From Artemisia argyi (taxonomy: Eukaryota > Streptophyta > Magnoliopsida > Asterales > Asteraceae): a stretch of 64,000 bases of DNA. Every line of letters starts with the position of its first letter. Position 1 is the first letter of the stretch. Positions 19,326 through 30,474 of this stretch are shown here, one piece after another. Below the pieces are notes generated by a model, which saw nothing but the letters and a program-made list of their open reading frames with translations, did no database searches and was not told the DNA's origin. Made by a program: the position numbers and the translations under genes. The stretch covers positions 202,096,718 to 202,160,717 of the forward strand of contig CM060688.1 in NCBI GenBank assembly GCA_030686995.1, in the 5' to 3' direction.

Positions 19326-21932
19326 TCAGTCATTAATAGCATAACGCTTTTCTTCTTCATAATAGGTGTTGAAACCTACGACTTCTTTGAGTTCATCAAA
19401 TGATGGCATGCTTCCAAGTGGAGGCACACCTCCCCCCTTAATTGCAACCAGTGCATCCTGCAAATGCCATATAAAACTTTTAAGCAACTTAGGATAACAT
19501 TTTGTACAGTTTACATATGCTAAACGAGTGATAACTTTTTAGATGATCTAACACGGATTTTTTTGCAGCAAGCAGATCAGAGTTCATACAAAAAATGCAA
19601 AAACAGCGCTTTGCAAGATTGAGAGATTGACAACAGATAACTAATATGAAGAATAACTGACCTCCATTGCACGGATGGATACCCCGATTAAGGAAAGAGG
19701 ATAGGCTACAATTTTATATCCAATATCCTCAAGTTCTAAAGGAGTGAGTATTGGTGTTTTTCCTCCACCTTCAAGCATGTTGGCCTACATAGGAACCAAA
19801 AACCATATGAACTATCTAAACCAATTGTCATGAGAAAAATATTACATTTTTTTTCTTTTCTTCTGGTAACGTAAAACAGACTTGCTAACCATTTTAGGAA
19901 CTGAAGTAGCAACTTCACAGAATGCTTTCATCTCTTCTTTTGAAGCAAGTGCATCAATTAAAAGGACATCAGCCCCAGCCTCAGCAAACGCCTGTGATCT
20001 CCAAAGAGCTTCTTCTATGGACAATGCCTGGCGAGAATCTGTTCTTGCTATAATGACAATATCAGAACCACTTTCTTTTCGAGCATCAACAGCAGCTTTT
20101 ATCTTCATCACAGCTTCCTCTCTTGATACGACTTTCCTGCCTTGTGTATGACCACAAGCTTTTGGAGACACCTTTCAGTTTTGAGCATTTGTCAGCAACA
20201 AATCTATATACTGATAGAAATGTTAATAAGGCTTTGCAGGTTTTTGGATGTGTGTTTACACTAGCGTTGAGGAAAATTCTATTATGCTTAATGATTCTGA
20301 CTTTCTTATAGTTTAGGGTCAATTTTATTAGGTAAGAAGTTGGCGAAAAAAGTAATTCAGCGTCTGATTCTGATTACAACTATTTGAATAACAATGCTCA
20401 CCCCCCCTCCCCCCTCTCTTCCCCTTTGTTCATGGATAGTAAAAGTTACAAAAACTCGATAGTAGCGCTAGACTCGTGACTTAAGTATATATACAACTAA
20501 TGAGCTTTATTCCATTATGATTAGCACGATTCGCAGCTATTCTCACCACATAAGTTATAATCTAATCATATTACACAAGGAGCAACTATTTTAGTAACAT
20601 AAGTAATTAGCTTAATATATGAAAGATTAATAGAGAATAGATGGTATATTTTCGGCAGATGGCTATTCTGGTGTTAGTTTTAATATAGGAGCAATATTTG
20701 TTGGTTCCTATCAAGTAGATATTGAGAAATAAACCTGATCTTCGATAAACATTCCGGCAAAGCCCGCTTTAATAAACCCCTTAACGGTTCTCTTAACATT
20801 CATGGCATTTCCGTACCCATCATCCGCATCACCTATCACCGGAATAGACACCGCTTCAGTAATAAGTCTCCCTTGGTCTAACATTTCTCCATAAGATATT
20901 AATCCAGCGTCTGGCAGGGCTAGCCGAGCAGCCGATATTCCAAAACCTGGCAAGAGATAACTGACACATTAATCAAACACAAAAACATTTAGCAATAGTT
21001 TTTACATATGAATAAGCGGATACAATCATTTAAGCATTAGTTGATGATATGATGATGCACACTGAATTGAGCTAGTTTATTTTAACTGCGCAAAATAACA
21101 TTCAAGTTATGCAATACAAGCGATAGAAACCTATAGATCTGTTTACTTAAGACTTTTTAAGGTCAAAGTTTCACTTTCCAAATTCAAAATAGATACTGAT
21201 TTGGTAGCATATTTTACATGGACATTGTCTTGAGTTCTAAAAACTTATATCATAAAATGAAGTTCCCCTTTATTTCAATACGAATGAACTTTTATGACTC
21301 GTAAAGTTTAAATTTCAAAAAATTGACCATAAAAGTCAAAGTAACCCATTCAGACCGTACGCCTACCCACTTCAGTATCTCAGCAAATTCTACAAAATAT
21401 CAAGTTATCAACTTACTTGGTAAAACCAAAAGTGCCCAATTTGTTAACTAACTTTTTTATGTGTTGGTTTAGTAATCAAGGTTTTTCATTCCTCCTGTAA
21501 GGCTGTAACTATATTGTAGTGATACGTGTTTGTGTTTTATCTTCATTAGCAATTAGTTTACAGCCTTACACAATAATATTATCTATGTACAACATTTTGC
21601 CAACTGAGGCGGTGGAACTACTCAACGGAGTCTAACGAGTTATGAACAGTAATGTTACCACGAATGTAGTTTTCAAAAGAGTTAGCTTTGCAATCCAAAA
21701 GGGGCTCGTTTGCCTTATAGCACTATGTAAATTCTATTTTGATGATATCTATGAAAAAAACAAAACCAAGAAAGTTACCAGTAGTAAAACAATACTGAAA
21801 CCCGGCTCGTTCAATAAGCTTAGCACTAAGAGCATTAAAAGCAGCAGGACCCTGATGAACACCAGGTGTCTCAAGCAGCTCCCTCAGCTTCTTTACCGGA
21901 GAAAAACCCTCCAACCCACCACCACTGCCCAT
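19326..21932 (-). CDS. Carboxyphosphonoenolpyruvate mutase-like protein (PEP mutase / isocitrate lyase superfamily), five exons
   Basis: Exons on the minus strand: 21779-21932, 20735-20946, 19890-20171, 19662-19784 and 19326-19457. Every intron is GT-AG and the joined frame is 300 codons with no break, about full length for plant members. Landmarks: start MGSGGGLEGFSP, SISAARLALPD-type FGISAARLALPD (53-64), metal-binding GDADDGYGN (90-98), FIEDQ (118-122), the active-site KACGH (126-130, Cys as in isocitrate lyase KKCGH), ARTDSRQA, GADVLLIDA, ANMLEGGGKTP and NTYYEEEKRYA at the end. Plant relatives are named carboxyvinyl-carboxyphosphonate phosphorylmutase; the plant substrate is uncertain. 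No transit peptide is obvious. The upstream TATA box lies at 22004-22010. Exon 1 and its promoter are duplicated at 52421-52574. Confidence 0.95.
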
Positions 21933-22003
21933 TTTGAAAGTAGGTTCGTGTAAACCAAAGAAGCCAAGATCAAGATGATCTCTAAACTATCCGGATGAGG
22001 AGG

Positions 22004-22010
22004 TTATATA
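22004..22010 (-). promoter_or_regulatory. TATA box of the PEP mutase-like gene
   Basis: TATATAA on the minus strand (in GGCTATATAACC), about 72 bases upstream of the ATG at 21932. The same box is kept in the duplicated copy near 52650. Confidence 0.65.
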
Positions 22011-22573
22011 GCCTCTACTTGCAATCTGGTCCGTGTACAACCAATAATAACAAAACTAACACCAAAGTGATATTAGTGAAAAGCTAGTTATAAAATATAT
22101 GCATTTAACCCCCCTTAAGTTACATAAGCTTGCAAAAGAGACTTTCTAATTTGAGTAAATTACACCGTTCGTCCTTGTTGTTTGCGTTGACCGTAGCCTA
22201 TCATCCTTTGACCCAAAAAAATGCACCGTGGCAAACGTTATGCGCCGTTCGTCCTTCTCTCCAGCGGCAGTAACTAACGCCTCGTTAAGTCACCTAACTT
22301 GAGGGTATTTTGGTTTTTTTCCTTTATTTTTAACTTCATCTTCTTTCATTATCTATCTTTTCACTCTAACAATAACCACCCACCATCTCCGTTATTCATC
22401 TTCATCACCATCCATCACCGCCACTTTATTTTTAAAACACATAAAAAATCAGATCAAAACACCCAATTCAAAACCATATATCACATTCAAACCCATAATA
22501 ATTCAAAGCACCCATCACCACCATCTCTTTTTAACAACAAAATTCAAACCCATAATTTATCATCTTTTTTAAC

Positions 22574-22630
<57 letters not shown>
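22574..22630. repeat. (TCA)19 microsatellite
   Basis: 19 TCA units here against 13 in the duplicate (53227-53265). It gives a false His-run reading frame. Confidence 0.95.
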
Positions 22631-22631
<1 letters not shown>

Positions 22632-23043
22632 GTACTAGAACAACAAAATCAACTACTTTTAATCTCCTAAAAGATAACCGTATCACTATCATCTTCTTTT
22701 TCTACCCATCATAAACCCACAACCACCATCATCTTCAACAACAAAAATTTCTACCCATCACACACTTGCAAATAACATCACCACCCAATCTACTATTTCT
22801 CTCGCTGCCAGAAAAATCTTCACTGAGTGATTCGTGCTCCGTCCCAACAACGACAGAAAACGCCCAGATCTACGAGTGTGAGCGCGATTGTGTATGTGTT
22901 TTCCCCGATTTCGAGATCTATACTTAAGTGTTGCATAAAAATTATGAAATAAAAGAGGTGAACAAAAGATGAAAAGGGCGTATAACCTGTGCTTTCGGTT
23001 CAAAACTTATGTTGGTGAAGATTTTTGTTAGGGAGGCCAACTA

Positions 23044-23087
<44 letters not shown>
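23044..23087. repeat. (ATT)n microsatellite, first
   Basis: An ATT run of about 14 units. About 100 bases of ordinary sequence separate it from a second ATT run. The duplicate has only one run (53679-53753) and lacks the sequence between them. Confidence 0.9.
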
Positions 23088-23088
<1 letters not shown>

Positions 23089-23187
23089 AACCATCACTTT
23101 TTATTAACAATAAATAGGATTTTATAAGAAATTGGTGGGGAGCCGAGAAACCAACTGGGCCCCCACACCTCTAGCAATAAATATTAA

Positions 23188-23188
<1 letters not shown>

Positions 23189-23272
<84 letters not shown>

Positions 23273-23273
23273 T
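23189..23273. repeat. (ATT)n microsatellite, second
   Basis: About 28 ATT units. Either this copy duplicated the tract or the other copy lost the 140 bases between tracts by slippage. Confidence 0.9.
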
Positions 23274-23911
23274 TGGATGTGTGTATGTATGTGTGTAAGG
23301 GTGTGTTTGGTGTAGATGTTTTAATAGTCAAAATTTTAGGTGTATATTTAGGTTATTGAAAAATCAACAAAATTTTGTTTTTTTTTTTTATTTTTAAGGA
23401 ATCAAAATATATAGTTTAATTAAGAGCATATAGTTTTAAGTCAAGATCATGGGACAGCAGTGATGTTTAGGGTCTTTTGTAAGATGAGTATAAGAAAATG
23501 TGGTCGGAAAAATATTATAGATGTTTTGATATTTTTGGATAAATCTGGAAACAACTGGAAAAAGCTCGAAGATCTTCAAGTGTTCTTCAATTTGTATGTA
23601 AAGAAAGACATAAATTATAAGAAAAATTATAGGAGGAAAAGAGTGTTGTGATGGAATTAGAACGTGTGTGTGTGTGTGATGGCTTGTGTGAAAAGATAGA
23701 TGATGAAAGAAGATGAAGTTAAAAATATAAGGAAAGGACCAAAATACCCTCAAGCTAGGTGACTTAACGAGGCGTTAGTTACTACCGTTAGAGGGAAGGA
23801 CGAACGACGCATAACGTTTGCCACTTAAGGACAGACGGAGCATTTTTTTGGGTCAAAGGATGATAGGCTGCAGTCAACGCAAACCACAAGGACGAACGAT
23901 GTAATTTACTC

Positions 23912-23981
23912 CTTATAATTTTAACACCCTCCCTCAACCTTGTGCAGATCCTAAAACTCTTGTAAGAATATCTGCAACTTG
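23912..23981 (-). pseudogene. Decayed Copia, 3' end: RNase H terminus, polypurine tract and LTR edge (copy 1)
   Basis: The minus strand encodes KNQVADILTRVLGSAQG and a stop, the usual C-terminus of Copia RNase H, then a GAGGGAGGG tract and an LTR start TGTTAAAATTATAAG (up to 23912). The Mutator-like foldback then interrupts the LTR. The upstream part of this Copia continues at 26974-27055 and 41852-42673 on the far sides of later insertions. Confidence 0.85.
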
Positions 23982-23989
23982 GTTTTTAG

Positions 23990-26965
23990 CAGCATTGCAA
24001 AAATCGGCCAAGGCGACCGATAATCCGCGCCTAGGCGCTAGGTGGGGATTAGCCTCCCGGATTTTCACTAATCGGTTTGGTCAAAATTGGTCAACATAAC
24101 GATTAATCGGATAAAAATTGGGCATAAATTGTAATACCTAAAATTTTAAAAGAATGTAAAATGACCAAAATACCCCTAAGATTAAAATTTTGCATTAACA
24201 CATAAATAATACCAAATAAACCTTAAAAATTGGAAATTTGGCAACATATGATCAAATAAATTGTGGATGACTAAAATTTGTCAATTGGTAAAACTACAAA
24301 TATATTTCTTGTATAAAAATTAATTAAAGGTCCAAATATATATTTATGTATATATATTATAATAAATTAAAAGAGATAAAATACAAATATAATTAGGAAA
24401 CTTGTAAATTATCTTGATTAGGCCTTATCTCATAATATCTCAGCCCAAGATAAGTACCCCACCCCTGCATATAAGGCTCATACACGTTTTCTTTTCCCTA
24501 AAACCCTAAATCGACCCAAAGAAACTCAAACCGAACCCTAAAATTATCTAAAATCGATCCAAAGTATTCTGGTACTCCCAAGTATTTTTCTTGGATGTGT
24601 TTCAAGCTTAAGAAGGTGAGGAAAATCGTAGCAAGGGCTGTGGTACCTTGATTCGATCGCTAGGATTTTTTGGGTTTAATTTATTCAAACCAAGAAGAAG
24701 GAATTGTTCTGCTCAATCCATTCGTCCAATAATCTTTCTGGTATTTTTCTAGCATCCTATATATCATATATAATCAGTATAAAATGTTATAATCGAACCA
24801 TGCATGCAAATATGATCATACGAATTTATATAAGCTAAAAACCCTAAAGTCGACTAAAAACCTGTAATCAGTTCATACAATTTTTTGAGCTTTGTATATA
24901 TTTTATTCTGGTCCTTTATACATCATATAACATTAGAAAAATAGTTCTCATAATTTTCGACACCTGGAAACTTAGTTTGGATTTTATTTGTAATCGGTTT
25001 AATTAAGAAAAAGAAAATAAAAGAAAAAGAAATCAAAAAAAGGTTAGGTTAGGGTTTGATGAGTTTAGTTTAAAACCGATTGTATATAAAAAGTGAAAAG
25101 GTGTGTTTTGTAATTTTATAAGCTTAAGGATTATTTTTGTAAAGTATATTGGACCAGGGGTGAACTGAATAAAATATAACATGAGGGTGTTAGGTGTTAA
25201 TTTTGTTACTAAAAGGGGTTAAATTGTAATTATATATATTTAATTAATCTGATTTGTATTTTGATTAAAATAAAAGGTCTATTTCAAAAATTATGAAAAC
25301 CTAAGGGTTAATTCGTATATAATTTATTTGAGGGGCTAAAGGAGTAAGTTTAGTAATTAAAAGGATTTATTTGTAATTTCTATAATTAAAAGGTATAAAT
25401 TGTATTTATTTTTAATTAATGGGTTAAACTTGGAAATTATGAAAGTTAAGGGCCGAATTGAATAGTCTTGAACTTAAAGGGTATAAATTATAATTTACTA
25501 AAGTATATTGTTTAATTCCTAAAATATGAAAATAAATGGACTAATTTAGACAATATGTAAAACTTATGATATTTACATGTAAAACCATATAATTTAATAT
25601 AAGTATACTTTAAACCCTAAACTATAATAATTTAGTTCTAATAAACCCTAATTCCATAATAATGATTTATTTAAAGACTTAACCTAATTTTAATGTGAAA
25701 ACTTACTAATTTGAGAAACTTACTATATATGGAAAGTTACTAAAAATGGAAAGTTGACTAAAAGGAGGAATTTAATTTAAGATAAAGTTATTAATAATAA
25801 GATGATCCTAATTTAGGTAAATATATTGATGAAGAAGTGAACTCTTCCCTTTCTGTGAATCTTTCCTTTGATCTCATTGCTTTGCTAAGGTACGGATATT
25901 CTGACCTTATTCTTAAGGTTTCCTTTGTAATATGAACCTTTGCTATGAACCTTCTGTTTTGAACCTCTGATATGATAAACTTTGCTATTTGAACTTTCTG
26001 ATATGACAAATATGTTTTGAACCTTTATTATGAACCTTATGTTACCTGAGCTTCACTAGGCATGGGGGTTCCATGTCTGTGTCTGAGATGCACCTCTGAC
26101 ATGACTCTAGGGCAGTAGAGTGATGTTCTTCCATGTCCCTTTAATTGGTCTGCATGTGAATGGGTAGGGGCGTATGGATGCATCCTAGATCTGTTTCTGT
26201 TTCTGATATGATATGATATGATATTGTCTGGTGAATGTGGCTGTGTGTGCAATACACGTCCTTCACAATTCTGGGAGCTAGCAACTCCACTTATGTGATT
26301 ATGATATGATTATGATATGTTCTGTCTGAGCTCATGGTATTATTTTGGTTCTAATTCTTTTTATACAGGTGACTGTATAAATTCCTTACCTAACCTATAC
26401 ACCACATTTACAAAATATTCGTTATGCCTAAATTATGTTTCCCAAATTATAACACTTGTACTTCAGCATTTATATTTCGTTTCATTTTGTTTTATATCTG
26501 TTCACTAGGCTTTTGTAAGCTCAGCCGCATTTCTTTTCACCGCGGCAGGTATTCAAGATAGCTTTGGGGATAGATTTTTGAGATTGAGAGTAGAGCTGAG
26601 TTGAAAATTTTGACCATAGTCATTTATGTAAGACTTCTGCTTTTGGTCTATTCTGTTTGTTCTGATGTAACACAATATTATTGTGACATCTTTACCCTTA
26701 TTGGGTTGGGGTGTTACATAAATTGACTAGATCAGACAAAAAATGGGATAAATCGACCAACTCGGTTACGGATAGAAATCGGCCAAGTCAGGCATACATC
26801 GGCTAAATAAAAAAAATTGGTTAAATCGGCCAAATCGGGCATATAGTTTAAAAATTTTATAATTATATATATACAAATTTCTATCCAATTAATCCCCGTC
26901 TAACCGATTAATCACTAGGCGGTACTCGGCTGCCCGGCTAACACCTAGCGATTTTTGCAACCTTA
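23990..26965. mobile_element. hAT-type MITE carrying a solo LTR, copy 1
   Basis: Ends CAGCATTGCAAAAATCG and CGATTTTTGCAACCTTA form an inverted repeat around TTGCAAAAATCG. Flanks are a perfect 8-bp duplication GTTTTTAG (23982-23989 and 26966-26973), the hAT hallmark. Removing the solo LTR and its target duplication leaves about 380 bp, so this is a non-autonomous MITE. It lies in the RNase H region of the decayed Copia. Confidence 0.88.
24130..26718 (+). repeat. Solo LTR (Gypsy-type), copy 1
   Basis: TGTAATACC...GGTGTTACA with perfect 5-bp flanks TAAAT (24125-24129 and 26719-26723). No internal retrotransposon sequence is present, so it is a solo LTR of 2,589 bp left by LTR-LTR recombination. 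The GGGTTGGGGTGTTACA end resembles chromovirus (Tekay/Del) LTRs (inference). An inverted, truncated relative is at 50411-52378. Confidence 0.85.
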
Positions 26966-26973
26966 GTTTTTAG

Positions 26974-27055
26974 ACTCCACTTTTTCAGTTTTTATCAACC
27001 CATATAATGATATACAACATTTTCCCTTACCAAATGCACATCAATGTCAAAATGT
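26974..27055 (-). pseudogene. Decayed Copia, RNase H middle segment (copy 1)
   Basis: The minus strand encodes HFDIDVHLVRE followed, after a short garbled stretch, by LIKTEKVESKN. It joins the HEKTK end at 41852 across the Tourist-like MITE, and the NQVADIL start at 23981 across the hAT MITE. Confidence 0.8.
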
Positions 27056-27381
27056 TTAGGGCCCGTTTGGTTTGCAGATATGTTTAGGGTTAGGATTTGG
27101 ATTTAGCTTTGAATTTGATTTGTGATTTGTATTTAGATTTGAGGTAGGAGAGAGAAAATATAATTTAAAAATATTTTATATATTAAAATATAAATAAAAA
27201 ATTATTTATATTAATAATGAAGGATAAAAAAAAAGTAGTGAAGAAGAAAGCATTTGGGCTCATTCTTGCCATAAAACCCCTATTTTTTGTAGATGGATAA
27301 ATATTTTGGTTATGTGTATAAACCAAAATACGAAAAATACAACCAAACAATTGATTTAAAGTTTCAAACCTAAAACCCAAG

Positions 27382-27523
27382 TGATGAATGCTTATTCACT
27401 CATCCTTTTTAGGCCTTATTTCAGACAAAAAATACCAAATACTAATCAAAAATGCCAAGAGAATGCATGTTTAATTTAAAGTATTAGTTACTTATAATTG
27501 AATTTTCAGTTTACTTAAATCAA

Positions 27524-27554
<31 letters not shown>

Positions 27555-29947
27555 GAAAAAAAAAATCAAGTACTTAATTCAACAAGCTTCAAGAAGCTTG
27601 TACTTTGTTTAATCAGTCTCATATAAGTTTTATATAGCTTTTGTGAAGTTTAATTTGGCACCAAATATTATTCATTCTCAAAACCTCAAATAGTTAAAAC
27701 TGGTCAACTGTGAGGGCTTATTGATAATAAGCTGAGCTTATTTGGGAATTGAGGCAGCCTTAAGGAGTCCAAAGGCCTGTCTAAGAGACAGGCTAGCTAA
27801 GTGAACCCCCTCTATTTGAGCTGAGGGGGAGTTGTTTTGTAAGTTCATATCAATTTACTGTTTCATCTATTTTTTTTATTAGATAAGTTTAGATATGTTC
27901 TTATTAGCTTGATTTCTACTCATATTTGCTTATTACTTATCTGATATTGATTGTTACTTGTTGAATAGTGGTTTTTGATAATTTTGAGTTTATCTATTGG
28001 TACTGTTTCATTGCTCATTCATTTGGATCTGTGTTGTATTGATTTTGTGTCTGAGTTAACTGCATCTGAGATCTGTGATTGGTGTTTTGCTGGTGTTCTG
28101 AGGTTCTAGGATCATATCAGATAGTGAGGTTGAGTTTGGATTGCATACTAGTTTGGATCTGTGGTGAGTTTTAGTTGAAATAGTTCATTGAAGGAGTGTT
28201 TGGATAGTTGTGTTTTGCTGATATAGGTTGTGTTTCAGAGGTTGCTTTTGGTTTTAGTTAGTCACTTAGGTGGAAACTAGAGTTAGTATTACATAAAATA
28301 AGTAGGTCACTTGTTAAAAGTCAAATAAACTTGCTAAATCTCAAAACAGTTAGTATAAGAAGGTATTTAGGTTAGTTAAGCTTATAGGTAATTGCAAATT
28401 AGTTAATAGTAGCTTAAAGTAATCATAATATAGCTTAATAACATTTCAGTGATCATCTAAGTGCAATCAAAACTCACATTGGTCAATTTTTTTGTTTCAC
28501 TTAAAGGTTCAAAAAGGATTTCAAACTCAGATTTTGGTTACAATTTCATAAGCTTGCATAGTACTCAATTTTTATTCAAAATCACTTTGGAAAGTTGTTT
28601 TGTGATATTTTTCAGGGTGTTTTCAAGTTTCAAAAAGAAATTTGAGGTTTGGAACAATTTTGCTTATTGAAAAAGCTTTGGGAAATTGCTTGTTTGAGCC
28701 AAAAGTGCCCTGCACACTCAGTCTTTGGTCAATTTTCTAGGCAGTTTTGGGGTAGTATATTGGAGGTTAATTCAATTTTCTTGGTTGATTTGTGTTCTCA
28801 GCTGAGTAGTAAGTAGATTGGTTCCACAAGTTTGCTTATCTGAGCTTCTTTGCTACTGTTTAAGTGCTTATCAGTTGGTCATTTTGAACCTTAGATCTGT
28901 TTTCAAAAACAAAGGCTGCAAGAGTTTAATTCTGATCATACTCTGAGTTTTGTTGATCATCTGAGTTAATTAGTACCCTAGGTTGTTGATTCATTTAAGT
29001 TTTTGCCAATTGCTCCACTACTTAGTTTATTGCTTATTCCATTAAGTGCTTATTTGATCATTTGTCTCCATTTTGAGTATCTGAGTATCATTTTGGATTT
29101 CAAATTGTTCCATCAAGCTTCTTAGGGTCATAAAATCACTTGGTCAAAGTTTCAGGTCAATTGGTCAATAGTGCTTATTAATAAGCTCTTTTCAATAAGC
29201 TGTTTTAGCCCATTCAGCACTTCCAGTGCTTATTTTTCAAAATTTATATTTTTCCTAGATTTTAAATATTATTTTAGATTTTCCCTGAAATTTTCATATT
29301 TTTCTGAGTTCATTTGCTATTTTTCCTATTTAATTTTCATTTTTAATCTTTAATTACTTTTTAATTACTAAAAAATACAAAAAAATCAGAAAAACCCCAA
29401 AAAAATCCAAAAAAATATTAGAAAATTATTTTTAGTTATTTTAGAATTTTAGAAATTTATTTTGCATTTTTCTCAATTTATTTGCATTTTCTTTTAATTT
29501 TTAATTAGTAAAAATAGTTTTTAATTCATAAAAAATAAACAAAAAGTCAAAAAAATATTTTTCTTTTTCTCAAAATTTTCTTTTATCATTTTTAATTTTT
29601 TGAAAATTATTTCCAAGTCCGTAGGAGTAGCGTAGCTTAAAAGTCGCGTTTTATTTCGTACGTTAACGTTTATTTTCCGTTTTAGCTTACGTTTTCGAAT
29701 TTACGTTACGTTTCTAGTTGCCTTACTTGATTTACGTGTTTAGTTGATTATTTGTGCTTCATTTACTATTTCATTAGTGTAATCTCATCTAAATCACTTT
29801 TTACCACTTTCACGACACGTTTCACGAATCGGGAATTCGAAATTCCATTCATCCTTCACACGGACTACGACCTCGGGTTATCCGTATTTCTTTGCGGATC
29901 TCTTGAGTAATACTATACTATATATAACTTTGATTTTCAAACAATCA
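27382..29947 (+). repeat. 5' LTR of Athila-like element, internally deleted
   Basis: 2,566 bp against 3,672 bp for the 3' LTR. Just after GAGAATGCATGTTT (about 27473) it jumps to the equivalent of 39338 in the 3' LTR. The missing piece contains the TATAAATA box. A TTT at the joint suggests deletion at microhomology. An A-rich tract lies at 27521-27565. Confidence 0.92.
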
Positions 29948-29952
29948 AATTT

Positions 29953-29970
29953 TGGCGCCGCTGCCGGGGA
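29953..29970 (+). promoter_or_regulatory. Primer-binding site (tRNA-Asp type)
   Basis: TGGCGCCGCTGCCGGGGA, five bases inside the 5' LTR. It matches the tRNA-Asp complement typical of Athila/Tat elements with one apparent change. Confidence 0.9.
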
Positions 29971-30474
29971 AGGTTGAAGTGAATTTTTCGTTTTCGTTTT
30001 TCGAAATTGTGTTTTGAAAACCTTCCTTGTATATATTTTCTATAAAAACCAAAAAAAAAAATTGAAAAATCAAAAACACTTTTCCTAAAGTGTTTTCAAA
30101 AACACGAAAAAAATAATAAAGTTACAGCCTCGACTCGACCGAAAGGAAGGGCGTTGTAAACCAAATAAGTCTCCCAATATAACTACGCGTGAAATTAATT
30201 GCGAATCGGATTACTTTGGATTCTACGACCGAATAAGCGGAAAATACGGAAGCTTTGACATTAAATTGCAAGCTGAAGAGAGATCCATTCTTCTCTCCCG
30301 TTCCGTCGCGAGTAGGTTTAAAGGAAACGGTTTACGATTAACGTAACGTTTGAAAAAGAGAAAAACAAAAGTATAAGTTTTTGAATTTTGCTTTATAAAC
30401 AAAAATACAAAAAAGATTTTTCTTTTCAAATTTGATTTTCCTTTTATTTTTCAAAATTTGAGTTTTTGTGGTGT
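29971..30474 (+). other. Leader of Athila-like element
   Basis: 504 bases between the primer site and the gag ATG, AT-rich, with no coding potential seen. It would carry the packaging signal. Confidence 0.6.

Larger units (their letters stand above)
22153..23911. mobile_element. Mutator-like foldback element, copy 1
   Basis: Inverted arms of roughly 200 bases: left GAGTAAATTACACCGTTCG, right ending CGATGTAATTTACTC. Both arms carry GACCCAAAAAAATGC and the CGCCTCGTTAAGTCACC phrase (reverse-complemented on the right). The centre has no transposase but holds a (TCA)n and two (ATT)n microsatellites. Long arms and no coding capacity suggest a non-autonomous MULE-type foldback; the target duplication is not clear to me. 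It sits 220 bases upstream of the PEP mutase-like ATG, inside the LTR edge of the decayed Copia. Confidence 0.75.

Noticed and set aside
22299..22670. Open frame with a long His run (and its duplicate at 52952-53305)
   Set aside because: The His run is the (TCA)n microsatellite read in frame, the frame lies across foldback arms, and its length differs between duplicates. No protein motif.
23122..23359. Frames with poly-Ile on both strands
   Set aside because: Translation of the (ATT)n microsatellite.
25791..26252. Small frames inside the solo LTR, conserved between duplicates
   Set aside because: Identity there is nucleotide-level (the putative conversion tract), and the peptides show no motif or sensible start.
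29171..29353. Phe-rich 60-codon frame repeated at 41040-41225
   Set aside because: It is the same LTR sequence in both Athila-like LTRs, a T-rich low-complexity stretch.
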